Shown here: in pieces, positions 38,391 to 59,832 of the stretch
How positions within the stretch are numbered: the stretch's first letter is position 1
Layout of the letters: every line of letters starts with the position of its first letter
Source: Methylobacterium aquaticum
Lineage (GTDB): Bacteria; Pseudomonadota; Alphaproteobacteria; Rhizobiales; Beijerinckiaceae
Assembly (NCBI RefSeq): GCF_016804325.1
Contig: NZ_CP043627.1
Location: 1,997,001 to 2,061,000, forward strand
DNA: 64,000 nucleotides
Direction of reading: 5' to 3'
Program-made: the position numbers and the translations under genes
The notes under the pieces: generated by a model
The model's input: only the letters and a program-made list of their open reading frames with translations
Databases searched by the model: none
What the model was told of the DNA's origin: nothing

Positions 38391-38415
38391 AGGGTCTGAC
38401 GGGAAATCAGACCCT
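38391..38415 (+). terminator. Hairpin after the radical SAM gene
   Basis: AGGGTCTGA (38391-38399), 7-nt loop, TCAGACCCT (38407-38415), perfect 9-bp stem but no U-run. It starts 5 bp after the stop codon and probably ends the transcript. Confidence 0.5.
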
Positions 38416-38462
38416 GCGACCGAATTTCCCCGCACCGGGCGAAATTTCCCTTGCCGGGGCCC

Positions 38463-38491
38463 TTGGCAAGGCGTTTGCACGCCGCTATAGA
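38463..38491 (+). promoter_or_regulatory. Promoter of rplJL-rpoBC
   Basis: TTGGCA (38463-38468), 17-bp spacer, TATAGA (38486-38491). It is the best sigma70-type match in the 527-bp gap before rplJ. Confidence 0.7.
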
Positions 38492-38497
38492 CCCGGC

Positions 38498-38912
38498 TCC
38501 ACGTTTCCGAGATCGAAAGGATTCGGCCGACAGGCCGGTCCTGGAGAGAGGTCCCCGGGCGACCGGGTGACCAAAGTGGCCGGAAGGGCTCAGGGGGAAA
38601 CCCCTCGCGCCCCGTCCGGCCATGTCCTGTCCGAGACTGCAGGCGCCGGCATCCGCCGGCTTAAACCGCAAAGCCTGCACAGACGGGGAAGACCGAGTTT
38701 CACCGCCCCCTGGCCTTACCCGGGCCGAGCGGGGCGTCGGTTTGAACCATCTCGCCCGAGGCGAGGGACCGCACGGTCCTTGGCATCGGGGGCAGGGCCG
38801 TGAAAGCGTCGTTCGGGACGCCGCGGTCTTCCTGTGAAGGCCCCGGCTCATCCTGGGCGGCAACTGCAACCGGCGGGGCCCATCCGGGTTCCGCCAACCG
38901 GAGAGAGCCAAG
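38498..38912 (+). ncRNA. Probable L10 leader (rplJ autoregulatory 5' UTR)
   Basis: About 410 nt separate the promoter from the rplJ start. No gene fits. The stretch is full of short GC palindromes (for example the AGGGGGAAACCCCT loop near 38593). In bacteria this position holds the leader bound by the L10-(L7/L12) complex to repress rplJL. I infer the role from position; the kink-turn itself is not identified. Confidence 0.45.
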
Positions 38913-39446
38913 GTGGACAGAGCAGCAAAAGCTGATCTCGTCTCGACGCTCAACGGGGTGTTCACCAGCACCTCCGTCGTCGTCGTGGCCCACTACAAGG
39001 GCCTCACGGTCGCCGACATGCAGAAGCTGCGCTCGCAGATGAAGCAGGCCGGCGCCACCGTGAAGGTCGCGAAGAACCGCCTCGCCAACATCGCTCTCGA
39101 AGGCACGGACGTCGCCTCCATTCAGCCCCTCCTGAAGGGCCCGACCCTGCTCGCCTATTCGAGCGATCCGGTCGCGGCCGCCAAGGTGGCGGTGGACTTC
39201 GCCAAGGCCAACGAGAAGCTGGTCATCCTCGGCGGAGCCATGGGGACGACCGCCCTGAACCCGGACGGCGTGAAGGCCCTGGCCTCGCTGCCGTCCCTCG
39301 ACGAACTGCGCGCCAAGATCGTGGGCCTGGTCCAGGCTCCCGCGACCAAGATCGCCCAGGTCGTCAACGCGCCGGCTGCCAAGCTCGCGCGCGTGTTCGG
39401 GGCCTATGCCAAGACCGGCGACGCCCAGACCGACGAAGCGGCCTGA
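38913..39446 (+). CDS. rplJ: 50S ribosomal protein L10
   Basis: 177 aa with a GTG start; GGAGAG at 38900-38905 decides it. Begins [17 protein letters not shown], with the L10 signature [13 protein letters not shown] and a C-terminal helix that carries L7/L12 dimers. L10 forms the stalk base and represses its own mRNA. Followed by rplL after 51 bp. Confidence 0.97.
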   Translation: MDRAAKADLVSTLNGVFTSTSVVVVAHYKGLTVADMQKLRSQMKQAGATVKVAKNRLANIALEGTDVASIQPLLKGPTLLAYSSDPVAAAKVAVDFAKANEKLVILGGAMGTTALNPDGVKALASLPSLDELRAKIVGLVQAPATKIAQVVNAPAAKLARVFGAYAKTGDAQTDEAA

Positions 39447-39497
39447 CGGGCTGTTCGAGACCAAACCGTTCAAATCGACAACATCAGGAAGTGAAAA

Positions 39498-39875
39498 ATG
39501 GCTGACCTTGCCAAGCTCGTCGACGACCTGTCCTCGCTGACCGTTCTCGAGGCTGCCGAGCTCGCGAAGATGCTCGAGGAGAAGTGGGGCGTCTCGGCGG
39601 CTGCCGCCGTCGCCGTCGCCGCCGGCCCGGCCGGTGGTGCCGCTGCCGCCCCCGTCGAGGAGCAGACCGAGTTCACCGTTGTCCTGGCCTCGGCCGGCGA
39701 CAAGAAGATCGAGGTCATCAAGGAGGTCCGCGCGATCACCGGCCTCGGCCTTAAGGAGGCCAAGGACCTGGTCGAGGGCGCTCCGAAGCCGATCAAGGAG
39801 GGCGTGTCCAAGGACGACGCCGCCAAGCTCAAGGCCCAGCTCGAGAAGGCCGGCGCCAAGGTCGAGCTCAAGTAA
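39498..39875 (+). CDS. rplL: 50S ribosomal protein L7/L12
   Basis: 125 aa. N-terminal dimerisation helix ([20 protein letters not shown]), Ala/Pro/Gly hinge (about 38-54) and C-terminal factor-binding domain (EKTEFTVVL-type start, then [18 protein letters not shown]). Several copies bind L10 and recruit EF-Tu and EF-G. Confidence 0.98.
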   Translation: MADLAKLVDDLSSLTVLEAAELAKMLEEKWGVSAAAAVAVAAGPAGGAAAAPVEEQTEFTVVLASAGDKKIEVIKEVRAITGLGLKEAKDLVEGAPKPIKEGVSKDDAAKLKAQLEKAGAKVELK

Positions 39876-39881
39876 GACGGT

Positions 39882-39936
39882 GGCGGGCCGCCCGGCCCGC
39901 CGCGCGCTCCGGACCGGTCTCAGGCCGGTCCGGGGC
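39882..39936 (+). terminator. Tandem hairpins after rplL (likely attenuator)
   Basis: GGCGGGCCG/CGGCCCGCC (39882-39901) and CCGGACCGG-TCTCAGG-CCGGTCCGG (39909-39933, extendable by three pairs). No U-tract. In E. coli partial termination at this place lowers rpoBC relative to rplJL; the same use is inferred. Confidence 0.45.
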
Positions 39937-39986
39937 CACCAGCCCGCGGGCCTCGCGCTCGCGGGCTATGGTCGCTTCAGGTGCTT

Positions 39987-40053
39987 CTCACAAAACTCCC
40001 GCTGCGCCGACATGGCCGAAGCGAGCCACGACGCCAGTCTGGAGTTTTGTGAG
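39987..40053 (+). promoter_or_regulatory. Long inverted repeat between rplL and rpoB
   Basis: CTCACAAAACTCC (39987-39999) and GGAGTTTTGTGAG (40041-40053) are exact 13-bp reverse complements around 41 nt. The A/T-rich arms stand out from the GC-rich surroundings. A double-stranded RNA stem here could be an RNase III processing site, as known between rplL and rpoB in E. coli. The rest of the 354-bp gap to rpoB holds no gene. Confidence 0.4.
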
Positions 40054-40229
40054 GGACACTTGGCGCCCCCCTCGGGATCCGGGGTTCGGATCACCATATA
40101 GGTTTTCAAGGGATGCGGGCGGCCGGTGCACGGGCGGTCCGCACGGTCACGGCAGGTCTGATGCGGGCTCGATTCGGCCGGCGTCCCACCGGGGCCGTAT
40201 AAGCGGTGGATGAGGAGCGAGGTCAACCC

Positions 40230-44354
<4,125 letters not shown>

Positions 44355-44489
44355 GCCCCTTCCGCCTCAATCGACTGACGACGGCGGCGGGGCCCTCATC
44401 CACCAGGGCCCCAGCCGCCGAAACCCGTTTCATCAGACGGCGGCCCCGGCTCGGCCCTTCGCGGCGCCCCGTCAGCCAAGGAGCAGATC

Positions 44490-48695
<4,206 letters not shown>

Positions 48696-48742
48696 GGCAG
48701 GGGGCTTGCGGGCGGGCGCATCGGCCCGCCGGACCAGAAGAC

Positions 48743-48780
48743 AAAGGCCGGCGCTCCCTCCCCGGGGGCGCCGGCCTTTT
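48743..48780 (+). terminator. Intrinsic terminator of rplJL-rpoBC
   Basis: GGCCGGCGC (48746-48754) pairs with GCGCCGGCC (48768-48776), extended by AAA/TTT, followed by TTTT at 48777-48780. Confidence 0.85.
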
Positions 48781-48816
48781 CGCGTAAGCAGCCAAGCTTT
48801 AAGGGAAAGTTTCCGC

Positions 48817-48845
48817 TTGACGACCGCGGGACGAGACCGTATTAG
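48817..48845 (+). promoter_or_regulatory. Promoter of the str operon
   Basis: TTGACG (48817-48822), 17-bp spacer, TATTAG (48840-48845). A ~285-nt leader leads to rpsL at 49135. No gene is seen in the leader; longer frames there are upstream extensions of rpsL without similarity. Confidence 0.7.
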
Positions 48846-49134
48846 CCCCACCTACTGAACGGCTGGCCGTAGGCGACAGCTGATCGACGTGCCCCTCGTG
48901 CCTCGATCCAAGTCTCCTAAACGCGACCGAACTTCAAGCGACTGACACGTGTCAGACCGGCATGATCGCTGGGGCTCGTTCCCTGGTGGTCCTCTGCTCG
49001 CATGGCGCGCCAAAGGCTGGTTTTCAGCCTGGGGCGCGATTTGCGTTGCGCTTCATCACGAAGCGACGGTCGTTCAGACGAGATTTTGCGAAACGACGGT
49101 CGCCAGGACGGCGATGCGTTGCGAGAGGAATGGC

Positions 49135-49506
49135 ATGCCGACGATCAACCAGCTGATCGCCAATCCGCGGAAGGCGCAGAAGGCCCGCAACAAGGTGCCG
49201 GCTCTCGATGCCTGCCCGCAGAAGCGCGGCGTCTGCACCCGCGTCTACACCACGACCCCGAAGAAGCCGAACTCGGCGCTTCGTAAGGTCGCCAAGGTGC
49301 GCCTGACCAACGGCTTCGAGGTCATCGGCTACATCCCGGGCGAGGGTCACAACCTTCAGGAGCACTCCGTGGTGATGATCCGCGGCGGCCGCGTGAAGGA
49401 TCTTCCGGGCGTGCGCTACCACATCCTGCGCGGCGTGCTCGACACGCAGGGCGTCAAGAACCGCAAGCAGCGTCGCTCGAAGTACGGCGCCAAGCGTCCG
49501 AAGTAA
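49135..49506 (+). CDS. rpsL: 30S ribosomal protein S12
   Basis: 123 aa from the ATG at 49135 ([13 protein letters not shown]), with AGAGGAA upstream. The decoding loop [12 protein letters not shown] has the ancestral lysine K43 and shows no streptomycin-resistance change. First gene of the str operon. Confidence 0.98.
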   Translation: MPTINQLIANPRKAQKARNKVPALDACPQKRGVCTRVYTTTPKKPNSALRKVAKVRLTNGFEVIGYIPGEGHNLQEHSVVMIRGGRVKDLPGVRYHILRGVLDTQGVKNRKQRRSKYGAKRPK

Positions 49507-49605
49507 GACGCCGACCGGTAAGTACGATCGCCTGTCCCGCAAGGATGTCGCCGGCCTATAAGGGCTCCAGGCGGCCTGCGTTGGGACACAACAGTTGATT
49601 TTTAG

Positions 49606-50097
<492 letters not shown>

Positions 50098-50154
50098 CCG
50101 CTGCTTCGCCGCCGCCCGTCTGGTGCGGCGGCCCCCTTCTTCAGGAGCCCCCCG

Positions 50155-52230
<2,076 letters not shown>

Positions 52231-52266
52231 TGAGTCGGGCCCGGTATCGGGCCTGCTCCGAGCTTC

Positions 52267-52291
52267 GGTGCCCGCCACGGCGGGCACCTTT
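52267..52291 (+). terminator. Attenuator-like hairpin between fusA and tuf copy 2
   Basis: GGTGCCCGCC (52267-52276) and GGCGGGCACC (52279-52288) followed by TTTCC. It lies between fusA and tuf, 45 bp before the tuf start, so partial termination or mRNA-end protection is likely. Confidence 0.5.
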
Positions 52292-52332
52292 CCAGACTAA
52301 ACCGCACGCATTCGATCGACGGAGTTTTGGCG

Positions 52333-53523
<1,191 letters not shown>

Positions 53524-53556
53524 GCGTCCAGGCGCTTCCACGAGCGGACAGGTGAC

Positions 53557-53579
53557 GGGGCGGGCCTCGTGCCCGCCCC
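53557..53579 (+). terminator. Hairpin between tuf copy 2 and rpsJ
   Basis: GGGGCGGGC (53557-53565), loop CTCGT, GCCCGCCCC (53571-53579), without a U-tract. It sits at the str/S10 operon border and may weaken read-through into rpsJ. Confidence 0.4.
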
Positions 53580-53603
53580 ATCCCGTCGCGAGGTAGACAT
53601 CAC

Positions 53604-53912
<309 letters not shown>

Positions 53913-53959
53913 GGACCTGCGGGTTCTTAGAGCTTCACTAGGCTGCGCGGGGGAGAACC

Positions 53960-54712
53960 ATGCGCTCAGGAGTCATTGCACAGAAGGTCGGCATGACCCG
54001 CGTCTTCACGGACGCCGGCGAGCATGTTCCGGTCACGGTGCTCAAGGTCGATCAGTGCCAGGTGGTCGCCCACCGCACGGTCGAGAAGAACGGCTACGTC
54101 GCGCTCCAGGTGGGTGTCGGCAAGGCCAAGGTCAAGAACGTCACCAAGGCCCAGCGCGGCCACTTCGCCGTCGCGAAGGTCGAGCCGAAGCGCAAGCTGG
54201 CCGAGTTCCGCGTGACCGAGGATGCGATCATCCCGGTCGGCGCCGAGATCACCGCGGACCACTTCCTCGAGGGTCAGTTCGTCGACGTGACGGGCACGAC
54301 CACCGGTAAGGGTTTCGCCGGCGGCATGAAGCGCTGGAACTTCGGCGGTCTGCGCGCCACCCACGGCGTGTCGATCTCGCACCGTTCGATCGGTTCGACC
54401 GGCGGCCGTCAGGACCCGGGCAAGACCTTCAAGAACAAGAAGATGCCGGGTCACCTCGGTGTCGAGCGGGTCACGACCCAGAACCTGCGCGTCGTGCGCA
54501 CCGACGTCGAGCGCGGCCTGATCCTGGTCGAGGGCTCGGTCCCGGGTGTCGACGGCGGCTGGATCTTCGTCCGTGACGCCGTGAAGCGTAAGCTGCCGGC
54601 CGACGTGCCGATGCCGGGCAAGTTCCGCGAGCAGTCCGCTGCTCCGCAGGAGACCAACGGCGAGGCCCAGGTCGAGGCTCCCGCGGCTCCGGCCACCGAG
54701 GAGAACGCGTGA
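53960..54712 (+). CDS. rplC: 50S ribosomal protein L3
   Basis: 250 aa. [16 protein letters not shown] start and the conserved [14 protein letters not shown] and [15 protein letters not shown] segments. The C-terminus has a ~30-residue Ala/Pro/Glu-rich extension beyond the E. coli length. Overlaps rplD by one base (TGATG). Confidence 0.98.
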   Translation: MRSGVIAQKVGMTRVFTDAGEHVPVTVLKVDQCQVVAHRTVEKNGYVALQVGVGKAKVKNVTKAQRGHFAVAKVEPKRKLAEFRVTEDAIIPVGAEITADHFLEGQFVDVTGTTTGKGFAGGMKRWNFGGLRATHGVSISHRSIGSTGGRQDPGKTFKNKKMPGHLGVERVTTQNLRVVRTDVERGLILVEGSVPGVDGGWIFVRDAVKRKLPADVPMPGKFREQSAAPQETNGEAQVEAPAAPATEENA

Positions 54713-55332
54713 TGAAGTTCGAGATCACCACGCTCGACGGCGGCGAGGCCGGCTCGGTCGAGCTCGACGAGGCCATCTTCGGCCTCGAGCCCCGCGCCGA
54801 CCTGCTGCAGCGCTGCGTCCGCTGGCAGCTCGCCAAGCGCCAGGCTGGTACCCACCAGACCAAGCAGCGCGGCGAGATCGCCCGCACGACCAAGAAGCTG
54901 TACAAGCAGAAGGGCACCGGTAACGCCCGTCACGGCGCGGCCTCGGCCCCGCAGTTCCGCGGCGGCGCCCGCGCCCACGGTCCGGTCACCCGCTCGCACG
55001 CCCACGACCTGCCCAAGAAGGTCCGGGCGCTGGCGCTCCGCCACGCTCTCTCGGCCAAGGTCAAGAGCGCCGAGCTGATCGTCATGGACGATGCCCGTCT
55101 CGACGAGGGCAAGACCAAGGCGCTCAAGGAGCGGTTCGGCAAGCTGTCGCTCTCGAACGCCCTGATCATCGGCGGCGCCGAGCTCGACCAGAACTTCGCC
55201 CGTGCGGCCCGCAACCTGCCGCAGATCGACGTCCTGCCGGTGCAGGGCATCAACGTCTACGACATCCTGCGCCGCGAGAAGCTCGTGCTGACCCGCGCCG
55301 CCGTCGATGCGCTGGAGGCGCGATTCAAATGA
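54712..55332 (+). CDS. rplD: 50S ribosomal protein L4
   Basis: 206 aa from the ATG at 54712 ([10 protein letters not shown]); an in-frame GTG immediately before is rejected. Conserved [15 protein letters not shown] loop reaches into the exit tunnel. In E. coli L4 is the S10-operon repressor. Overlaps rplW by four bases (ATGA). Confidence 0.97.
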   Translation: MKFEITTLDGGEAGSVELDEAIFGLEPRADLLQRCVRWQLAKRQAGTHQTKQRGEIARTTKKLYKQKGTGNARHGAASAPQFRGGARAHGPVTRSHAHDLPKKVRALALRHALSAKVKSAELIVMDDARLDEGKTKALKERFGKLSLSNALIIGGAELDQNFARAARNLPQIDVLPVQGINVYDILRREKLVLTRAAVDALEARFK

Positions 55333-55625
55333 GCGCTGATCCGCGCCACTACGACGTGATCGTCTCCCCGGTCATCACCGAGAAGGCGACGAACCTCTCG
55401 GAGCTCAACAAGGTTGTGTTCCGGGTGGCCCCGAAGGCGACGAAGCCGCAGATCAAGGAAGCGGTCGAGAAGCTCTTTGAGGTCAAGGTGAAGAGCGTCA
55501 ACACGCTCGTCACCAAGGGCAAGGCCAAGATGTTCCGCGGTCAGCGCGGCCAGCGTTCGGACGTGAAAAAGGCGATCGTGACCCTCGAAGAGGGCCAGAC
55601 GATCGACGTCACGACCGGGCTCTGA
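55329..55625 (+). CDS. rplW: 50S ribosomal protein L23
   Basis: 98 aa. Conserved [18 protein letters not shown] start region and [15 protein letters not shown] loop. Located at the tunnel exit, where signal recognition particle and trigger factor dock. Coupled to rplD by overlap. Confidence 0.97.
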   Translation: MSADPRHYDVIVSPVITEKATNLSELNKVVFRVAPKATKPQIKEAVEKLFEVKVKSVNTLVTKGKAKMFRGQRGQRSDVKKAIVTLEEGQTIDVTTGL

Positions 55626-55651
55626 GGGGAACGGCGTAAAGGAACAAGCCA

Positions 55652-56488
55652 ATGGCTTTGAAGACATTCAAGCCGGTCACGCCGAGCCTTCGCCAGCTCG
55701 TGATCGTGGACCGTTCGGAGCTCTACAAGGGCAAGCCGGTCAAGTCGCTGACGGTGGGCAAGTCGTCCACCGGCGGCCGCAACAACCTCGGCCGCATCAC
55801 CGTCCGCTTCCGCGGCGGTGGTCACAAGCGGACCCTGCGCAACATCGACTTCAAGCGGCGTGAGCACGCCGGCAAGGTCGGCACCGTCGAGCGGATCGAG
55901 TACGATCCGAACCGCACGGCGTTCATCGCGCTGGTGTCCTACGAGGGTGGGGCGCAGAGCTACATCCTCGCGCCGCAGCGCGTGAAGGCCGGCGACAAGG
56001 TGGTGTCGGGCGAGCAGGTCGACATCAAGCCGGGCAACGCCATGCCGCTCGGCAACATGCCGGTCGGCACGATCGTGCACAACGTCGAGCTGAAGATCGG
56101 CAAGGGCGGGGCGATCGCCCGGTCCGCGGGCAACTACGCCCAGATCGTCGGCCGCGACCAGGGCTACGTCACGCTGCGCCTGAACTCGGGCGAGCAGCGC
56201 CTGGTGCACGGCCAGTGCTACGCCAGCGTGGGCGCGGTCTCGAACCCCGACCACATGAACATCTCGCTCGGCAAGGCCGGCCGGAATCGCTGGCTCGGCA
56301 AGCGCCCGCACAACCGCGGCGTCGCGATGAACCCGGTCGACCATCCGCACGGCGGCGGCGAGGGTCGCACCTCGGGCGGTCGTCATCCTGTCACGCCGTG
56401 GGGTGTCCCCACGAAGGGCAAGAAGACCCGCTCGAACAAGCGCACCGACACGTTCATCGTGTCGAGCCGCCACAACCGCAAGAAGTAA
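55652..56488 (+). CDS. rplB: 50S ribosomal protein L2
   Basis: 278 aa. [20 protein letters not shown] start, [20 protein letters not shown], and the catalytic-region segment [20 protein letters not shown] with the conserved histidine near the peptidyl-transferase centre. Confidence 0.98.
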   Translation: MALKTFKPVTPSLRQLVIVDRSELYKGKPVKSLTVGKSSTGGRNNLGRITVRFRGGGHKRTLRNIDFKRREHAGKVGTVERIEYDPNRTAFIALVSYEGGAQSYILAPQRVKAGDKVVSGEQVDIKPGNAMPLGNMPVGTIVHNVELKIGKGGAIARSAGNYAQIVGRDQGYVTLRLNSGEQRLVHGQCYASVGAVSNPDHMNISLGKAGRNRWLGKRPHNRGVAMNPVDHPHGGGEGRTSGGRHPVTPWGVPTKGKKTRSNKRTDTFIVSSRHNRKK

Positions 56489-56500
56489 GGGCTTCGTCCC

Positions 56501-56779
56501 ATGGCACGTTCAATCTGGAAGGGGCCGTTCATCGACGGCTACCTCCTCAAGAAGGCGGACGCCGCGCGCGGCGCGAGCCGCAACGAGGTGATCAAGATCT
56601 GGAGCCGTCGCTCCACGATCCTTCCGCATTTCGTTGGTCTGACCTTCGGGGTCTACAACGGGCAGAAGCACATCCCGGTCTACGTTTCCGAGGAAATGGT
56701 CGGTCACAAGTTCGGCGAGTTCTCGCCGACCCGCACCTTCCACGGTCACGCGGCCGACAAGAAGGCGAAGAGGCGCTAA
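56501..56779 (+). CDS. rpsS: 30S ribosomal protein S19
   Basis: 92 aa. [18 protein letters not shown] start and [17 protein letters not shown] signature. Binds 16S rRNA with S13 in the 30S head. rplV begins two bases after its stop codon. Confidence 0.98.
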   Translation: MARSIWKGPFIDGYLLKKADAARGASRNEVIKIWSRRSTILPHFVGLTFGVYNGQKHIPVYVSEEMVGHKFGEFSPTRTFHGHAADKKAKRR

Positions 56780-56780
56780 G

Positions 56781-57164
56781 ATGGGCAAGGCAGCAGCACC
56801 CCGCGCGCTCCCCGAGAACGAGGCCAAGGCCGTGGCGCGCATGCTGCGCGTCAGCCCGCAGAAGCTGAACCTCGTGGCTCAGCTCATCCGCGGCAAGAAG
56901 GTCTCGACCGCGCTCGCCGACCTGCAGTTCTCGCGCAAGCGGATCGCGGTCGACGTCCGCAAGTGCCTCGAGAGCGCCATCGCCAACGCCGAGAACAACC
57001 ACGACCTGGACGTGGACGATCTCGTCGTGAAGGAGGCCTATGTCGGCAAGGCGCTCGTCCTGAAGCGCTTCCACGCCCGCGCCCGCGGCCGTGGCGCCCG
57101 CATCCTGAAGCCGTTCGCGAACCTCACCATCGTGGTGCGCGAAGTCCCGGCCGAAGCCGCCTGA
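56781..57164 (+). CDS. rplV: 50S ribosomal protein L22
   Basis: 127 aa. Core [20 protein letters not shown] and the tunnel-lining hairpin ending [20 protein letters not shown]. Contacts all 23S rRNA domains and lines the exit tunnel. Confidence 0.98.
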   Translation: MGKAAAPRALPENEAKAVARMLRVSPQKLNLVAQLIRGKKVSTALADLQFSRKRIAVDVRKCLESAIANAENNHDLDVDDLVVKEAYVGKALVLKRFHARARGRGARILKPFANLTIVVREVPAEAA

Positions 57165-57174
57165 GGAGGGACCG

Positions 57175-57906
57175 ATGGGTCAGAAAGTCAATCCGATCGG
57201 TCTGCGTCTCGGCATCAACCGGACCTGGGACTCGCGCTGGTACGCCAACAAGGGCGAGTACGCTCGCCTGATGCACGAGGACGTCGCGATCCGCAAAGCG
57301 CTGCTCAAGCAGCTCAAGCAGGCCGCGGTCTCCAAGATCGTCATCGAGCGCCCGCACAAGAAGTGCCGCGTCACCATCCACTCGGGTCGCCCGGGCGTGG
57401 TGATCGGCAAGAAGGGTGCGGACATCGAGAAGCTGCGCAAGCTCGTCAACTCGATGACCAAGGCCGACGTGACGATCAACATCGTCGAGGTGCGCAAGCC
57501 CGAGATCGACGCCACCCTGGTGGCCGACTCGATCGCCCAGCAGCTCGAGCGCCGCGTCGCCTTCCGTCGCGCCATGAAGCGCGCCGTGCAGTCGGCGATG
57601 CGTCTGGGCGCCGAGGGCATCCGCATCAACTGCTCCGGCCGCCTCGGCGGTGCCGAGATCGCCCGGCTCGAATGGTACCGCGAGGGCCGCGTGCCCCTGC
57701 ATACCCTGCGCGCCGACGTCGATTACGGCACGGCCACGGCGTTCACCACCTACGGGACCTGCGGCATCAAGGTGTGGGTGTTCAAGGGCGAGATCCTCGA
57801 GCACGACCCGATGGCCCAGGACAAGCGCGCGCACGAGGAGGGCGGCCGTTCCGGCGGACGTCGTGACCGCGAGCGCGGCGAGCGCGGCGGACGGGACGCG
57901 GCCTAA
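57175..57906 (+). CDS. rpsC: 30S ribosomal protein S3
   Basis: 243 aa. [18 protein letters not shown] start, KH motif [18 protein letters not shown], and the C-terminal S3 domain ([20 protein letters not shown]). An Arg/Gly-rich tail (about 225-243) is typical of alphaproteobacteria. Part of the mRNA entry channel. Confidence 0.98.
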   Translation: MGQKVNPIGLRLGINRTWDSRWYANKGEYARLMHEDVAIRKALLKQLKQAAVSKIVIERPHKKCRVTIHSGRPGVVIGKKGADIEKLRKLVNSMTKADVTINIVEVRKPEIDATLVADSIAQQLERRVAFRRAMKRAVQSAMRLGAEGIRINCSGRLGGAEIARLEWYREGRVPLHTLRADVDYGTATAFTTYGTCGIKVWVFKGEILEHDPMAQDKRAHEEGGRSGGRRDRERGERGGRDAA

Positions 57907-57946
57907 GGGCCGCGCTTCCCCCGCCCTTCAGTTTTGAGAGGCTGCC

Positions 57947-58360
57947 ATGCTGCAACCCAAGAAGACGAAGTTCCGCAAGCAGTTCAAGGGCCGCATCCAC
58001 GGCTTCGCGAAGGGCGGAACCGATCTGAACTTCGGCTCCTACGGCCTCAAGGCCATGGAGCCGGAGCGGATCACCGCGCGTCAGATCGAGGCGGCCCGCC
58101 GCGCGATCACCCGCGAGATGAAGCGTCAGGGCCGGGTCTGGATCCGGATCTTCCCCGACGTCCCCGTGACCGCGAAGCCGACCGAAGTCCGCATGGGCTC
58201 CGGCAAGGGCGCTCCCGAGTATTGGGCCGCCCGCGTGCATCCGGGCCGCATCATGTTCGAGATCGACGGCGTGGCCGAGGACATCGCCCGCGAGGCGTTG
58301 CGCCTGGGTGCCGCCAAGCTGCCGGTCCGCACGCGCTTCATCCAGCGCATCGCCGACTGA
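57947..58360 (+). CDS. rplP: 50S ribosomal protein L16
   Basis: 137 aa. [19 protein letters not shown] start and [20 protein letters not shown] core; it positions tRNA at the A site. Followed 14 bp later by rpmC. Confidence 0.98.
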   Translation: MLQPKKTKFRKQFKGRIHGFAKGGTDLNFGSYGLKAMEPERITARQIEAARRAITREMKRQGRVWIRIFPDVPVTAKPTEVRMGSGKGAPEYWAARVHPGRIMFEIDGVAEDIAREALRLGAAKLPVRTRFIQRIAD

Positions 58361-58374
58361 GGAGAATATTCGAG

Positions 58375-58590
58375 ATGAAGTCGAGCCAGAGGCTGTCTGA
58401 CCTGAGCGCGCTGTCGCCGGATCAGCTCGGCGAAGAGCTCCTGAACCTGAAGAAGGAGCAGTTCAACCTGCGCTTCCAGCGGGCCACGGGTCAGCTCGAG
58501 AACGTCGCCCGGGTGCGCGAAGTGCGCCGCGACATCGCCCGCGTCCGCACGCTGCAGCGCCAGAAGACGCTGCAGGCGGCACAGGGCTAA
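58375..58590 (+). CDS. rpmC: 50S ribosomal protein L29
   Basis: 71 aa from the ATG at 58375 ([18 protein letters not shown]), with GAGGAG upstream. All-helical with the conserved [17 protein letters not shown] and the terminal [12 protein letters not shown]. Located at the tunnel exit next to L23. Confidence 0.96.
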   Translation: MKSSQRLSDLSALSPDQLGEELLNLKKEQFNLRFQRATGQLENVARVREVRRDIARVRTLQRQKTLQAAQG

Positions 58591-58603
58591 GGGAGTTACC
58601 ACC

Positions 58604-58858
58604 ATGCCGAAGCGCGTGCTGCAGGGCGTCGTCGTCAGCGACAAGCAGGACAAGACCGTCGTCGTGAAGGTGGAGCGTCGCTTCACCCACCCGGTGATGA
58701 AGAAGACCATCCGCCGGTCGAAGAACTACCACGCCCACGATGAGAACAACGTGGCCAAGGTCGGCCAGCAGGTGTTCATCGAGGAGTCGCGGCCCTATTC
58801 CAAGCTCAAGACCTGGAAGCTGGTCGAGGGCGAGGCCGTCGCGACCGCAGAGGCGTAA
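58604..58858 (+). CDS. rpsQ: 30S ribosomal protein S17
   Basis: 84 aa. [19 protein letters not shown] start and [19 protein letters not shown] loop. Last gene of the S10 operon: a structured, gene-free 288-bp region follows. Confidence 0.98.
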   Translation: MPKRVLQGVVVSDKQDKTVVVKVERRFTHPVMKKTIRRSKNYHAHDENNVAKVGQQVFIEESRPYSKLKTWKLVEGEAVATAEA

Positions 58859-58868
58859 GACGGGGCGC

Positions 58869-58936
58869 CTCATGGGCGTCCCTCTCGCCGGGCTCAGGAC
58901 CGAGCGCCTTTCGGTGCCTCGGTCCCTTGCCATGAG
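58869..58936 (+). repeat. Nested hairpin in the rpsQ 3' region
   Basis: Outer arms CTCATGG (58869-58875) and CCATGAG (58930-58936) enclose a hairpin GGACCGAGCGCC / GGTGCCTCGGTCC with loop TTTC (58897-58925). It likely protects or processes the S10-operon mRNA end. Confidence 0.4.
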
Positions 58937-59008
58937 AGCCGATCCGGTGTAATCGGCCGGCCTCCACCGAAACATGAAGGGCGTGTGACGCTCCTCATCG
59001 CGTTCGTT

Positions 59009-59051
59009 GACCGCGCCAGCGCGAGGCAATCGCGTTGCTGCGCGGTCTTTT
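59009..59051 (+). terminator. Intrinsic terminator at the S10/spc operon boundary
   Basis: GACCGCGCCAGC (59009-59020) pairs with GCTGCGCGGTC (59037-59047) with one bulged C, capped by GCGA-GGCAA-TCGC, then TTTT (59048-59051). It lies between rpsQ and rplN, where E. coli also has the border of its S10 and spc operons. A separate promoter for rplN is expected but not evident. Confidence 0.7.
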
Positions 59052-59146
59052 AATGGACGGGGACGCGAGATCCCCATCAGGCTGCCGTCCGCCGGGCAAT
59101 CGTGCCCGACGGAGACCTGCCTGAAACAAGGAAAGGGCGTTAGGCC

Positions 59147-59515
59147 GTGATCCAGATGCAGACGAATCTGGACGTCGCCGACAATTCCGGCGCACGTCGC
59201 GTGATGTGCATCAAGGTGCTCGGCGGTTCCAAGCGCAAGTATGCCGGCGTCGGCGACATCATCGTGGTGTCGGTGAAGGAGGCTATTCCGCGGGGCCGCG
59301 TGAAGAAGGGCGACGTCATGAAGGCGGTCGTCGTCCGCACCGCCAAGGATGTCCGTCGGGCCGACGGTTCGGTGATCCGCTTCGACCGCAATGCGGCGGT
59401 GCTGATCAACAACCAGAAGGAGCCGATCGGCACGCGTATCTTCGGACCCGTGCCGCGCGAGCTGCGTGCTCGCAACCACATGAAGATCATCTCGCTGGCG
59501 CCGGAGGTGCTGTAA
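59147..59515 (+). CDS. rplN: 50S ribosomal protein L14
   Basis: 122 aa with a GTG start ([16 protein letters not shown]) and AAGGAAAGGG upstream. Core signature [20 protein letters not shown] ([19 protein letters not shown]) is present. First gene of the spc operon. Its stop overlaps the rplX start (TAATG). Confidence 0.97.
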   Translation: MIQMQTNLDVADNSGARRVMCIKVLGGSKRKYAGVGDIIVVSVKEAIPRGRVKKGDVMKAVVVRTAKDVRRADGSVIRFDRNAAVLINNQKEPIGTRIFGPVPRELRARNHMKIISLAPEVL

Positions 59516-59832
59516 TGGCTGCGAAGGTGAAGAAGGGCGACAAGGTCGTCGTCCTGACCGGCCGCGACAAGGGTCGCACCGGCGAGGTCATCCAGGTGAT
59601 GCCGAAGGAAGATCGGGCCCTGGTCCGGGGGATCAACCTGGTGAAGCGCCACACGCGCCAGACCCAGACCTCCGAGGGTGGGATCATCTCCAAGGAGGCG
59701 GCGATCCACCTGTCGAACCTGGCGGTCGCCGACCCCAAGGACGGCAAGCCCACCCGGGTTGGTTTTCGCATTCTGGAGGACGGGCGCAAGGTTCGCTTCG
59801 CGAAGCGCTCGGGAGATCTGATCGATGGCTGA
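59515..59832 (+). CDS. rplX: 50S ribosomal protein L24
   Basis: 105 aa from the ATG at 59515 ([18 protein letters not shown]), a KOW-type start. Conserved [17 protein letters not shown] and [17 protein letters not shown]. An assembly initiator of the 50S subunit. Overlaps rplE by 8 bp. Confidence 0.97.
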   Translation: MAAKVKKGDKVVVLTGRDKGRTGEVIQVMPKEDRALVRGINLVKRHTRQTQTSEGGIISKEAAIHLSNLAVADPKDGKPTRVGFRILEDGRKVRFAKRSGDLIDG

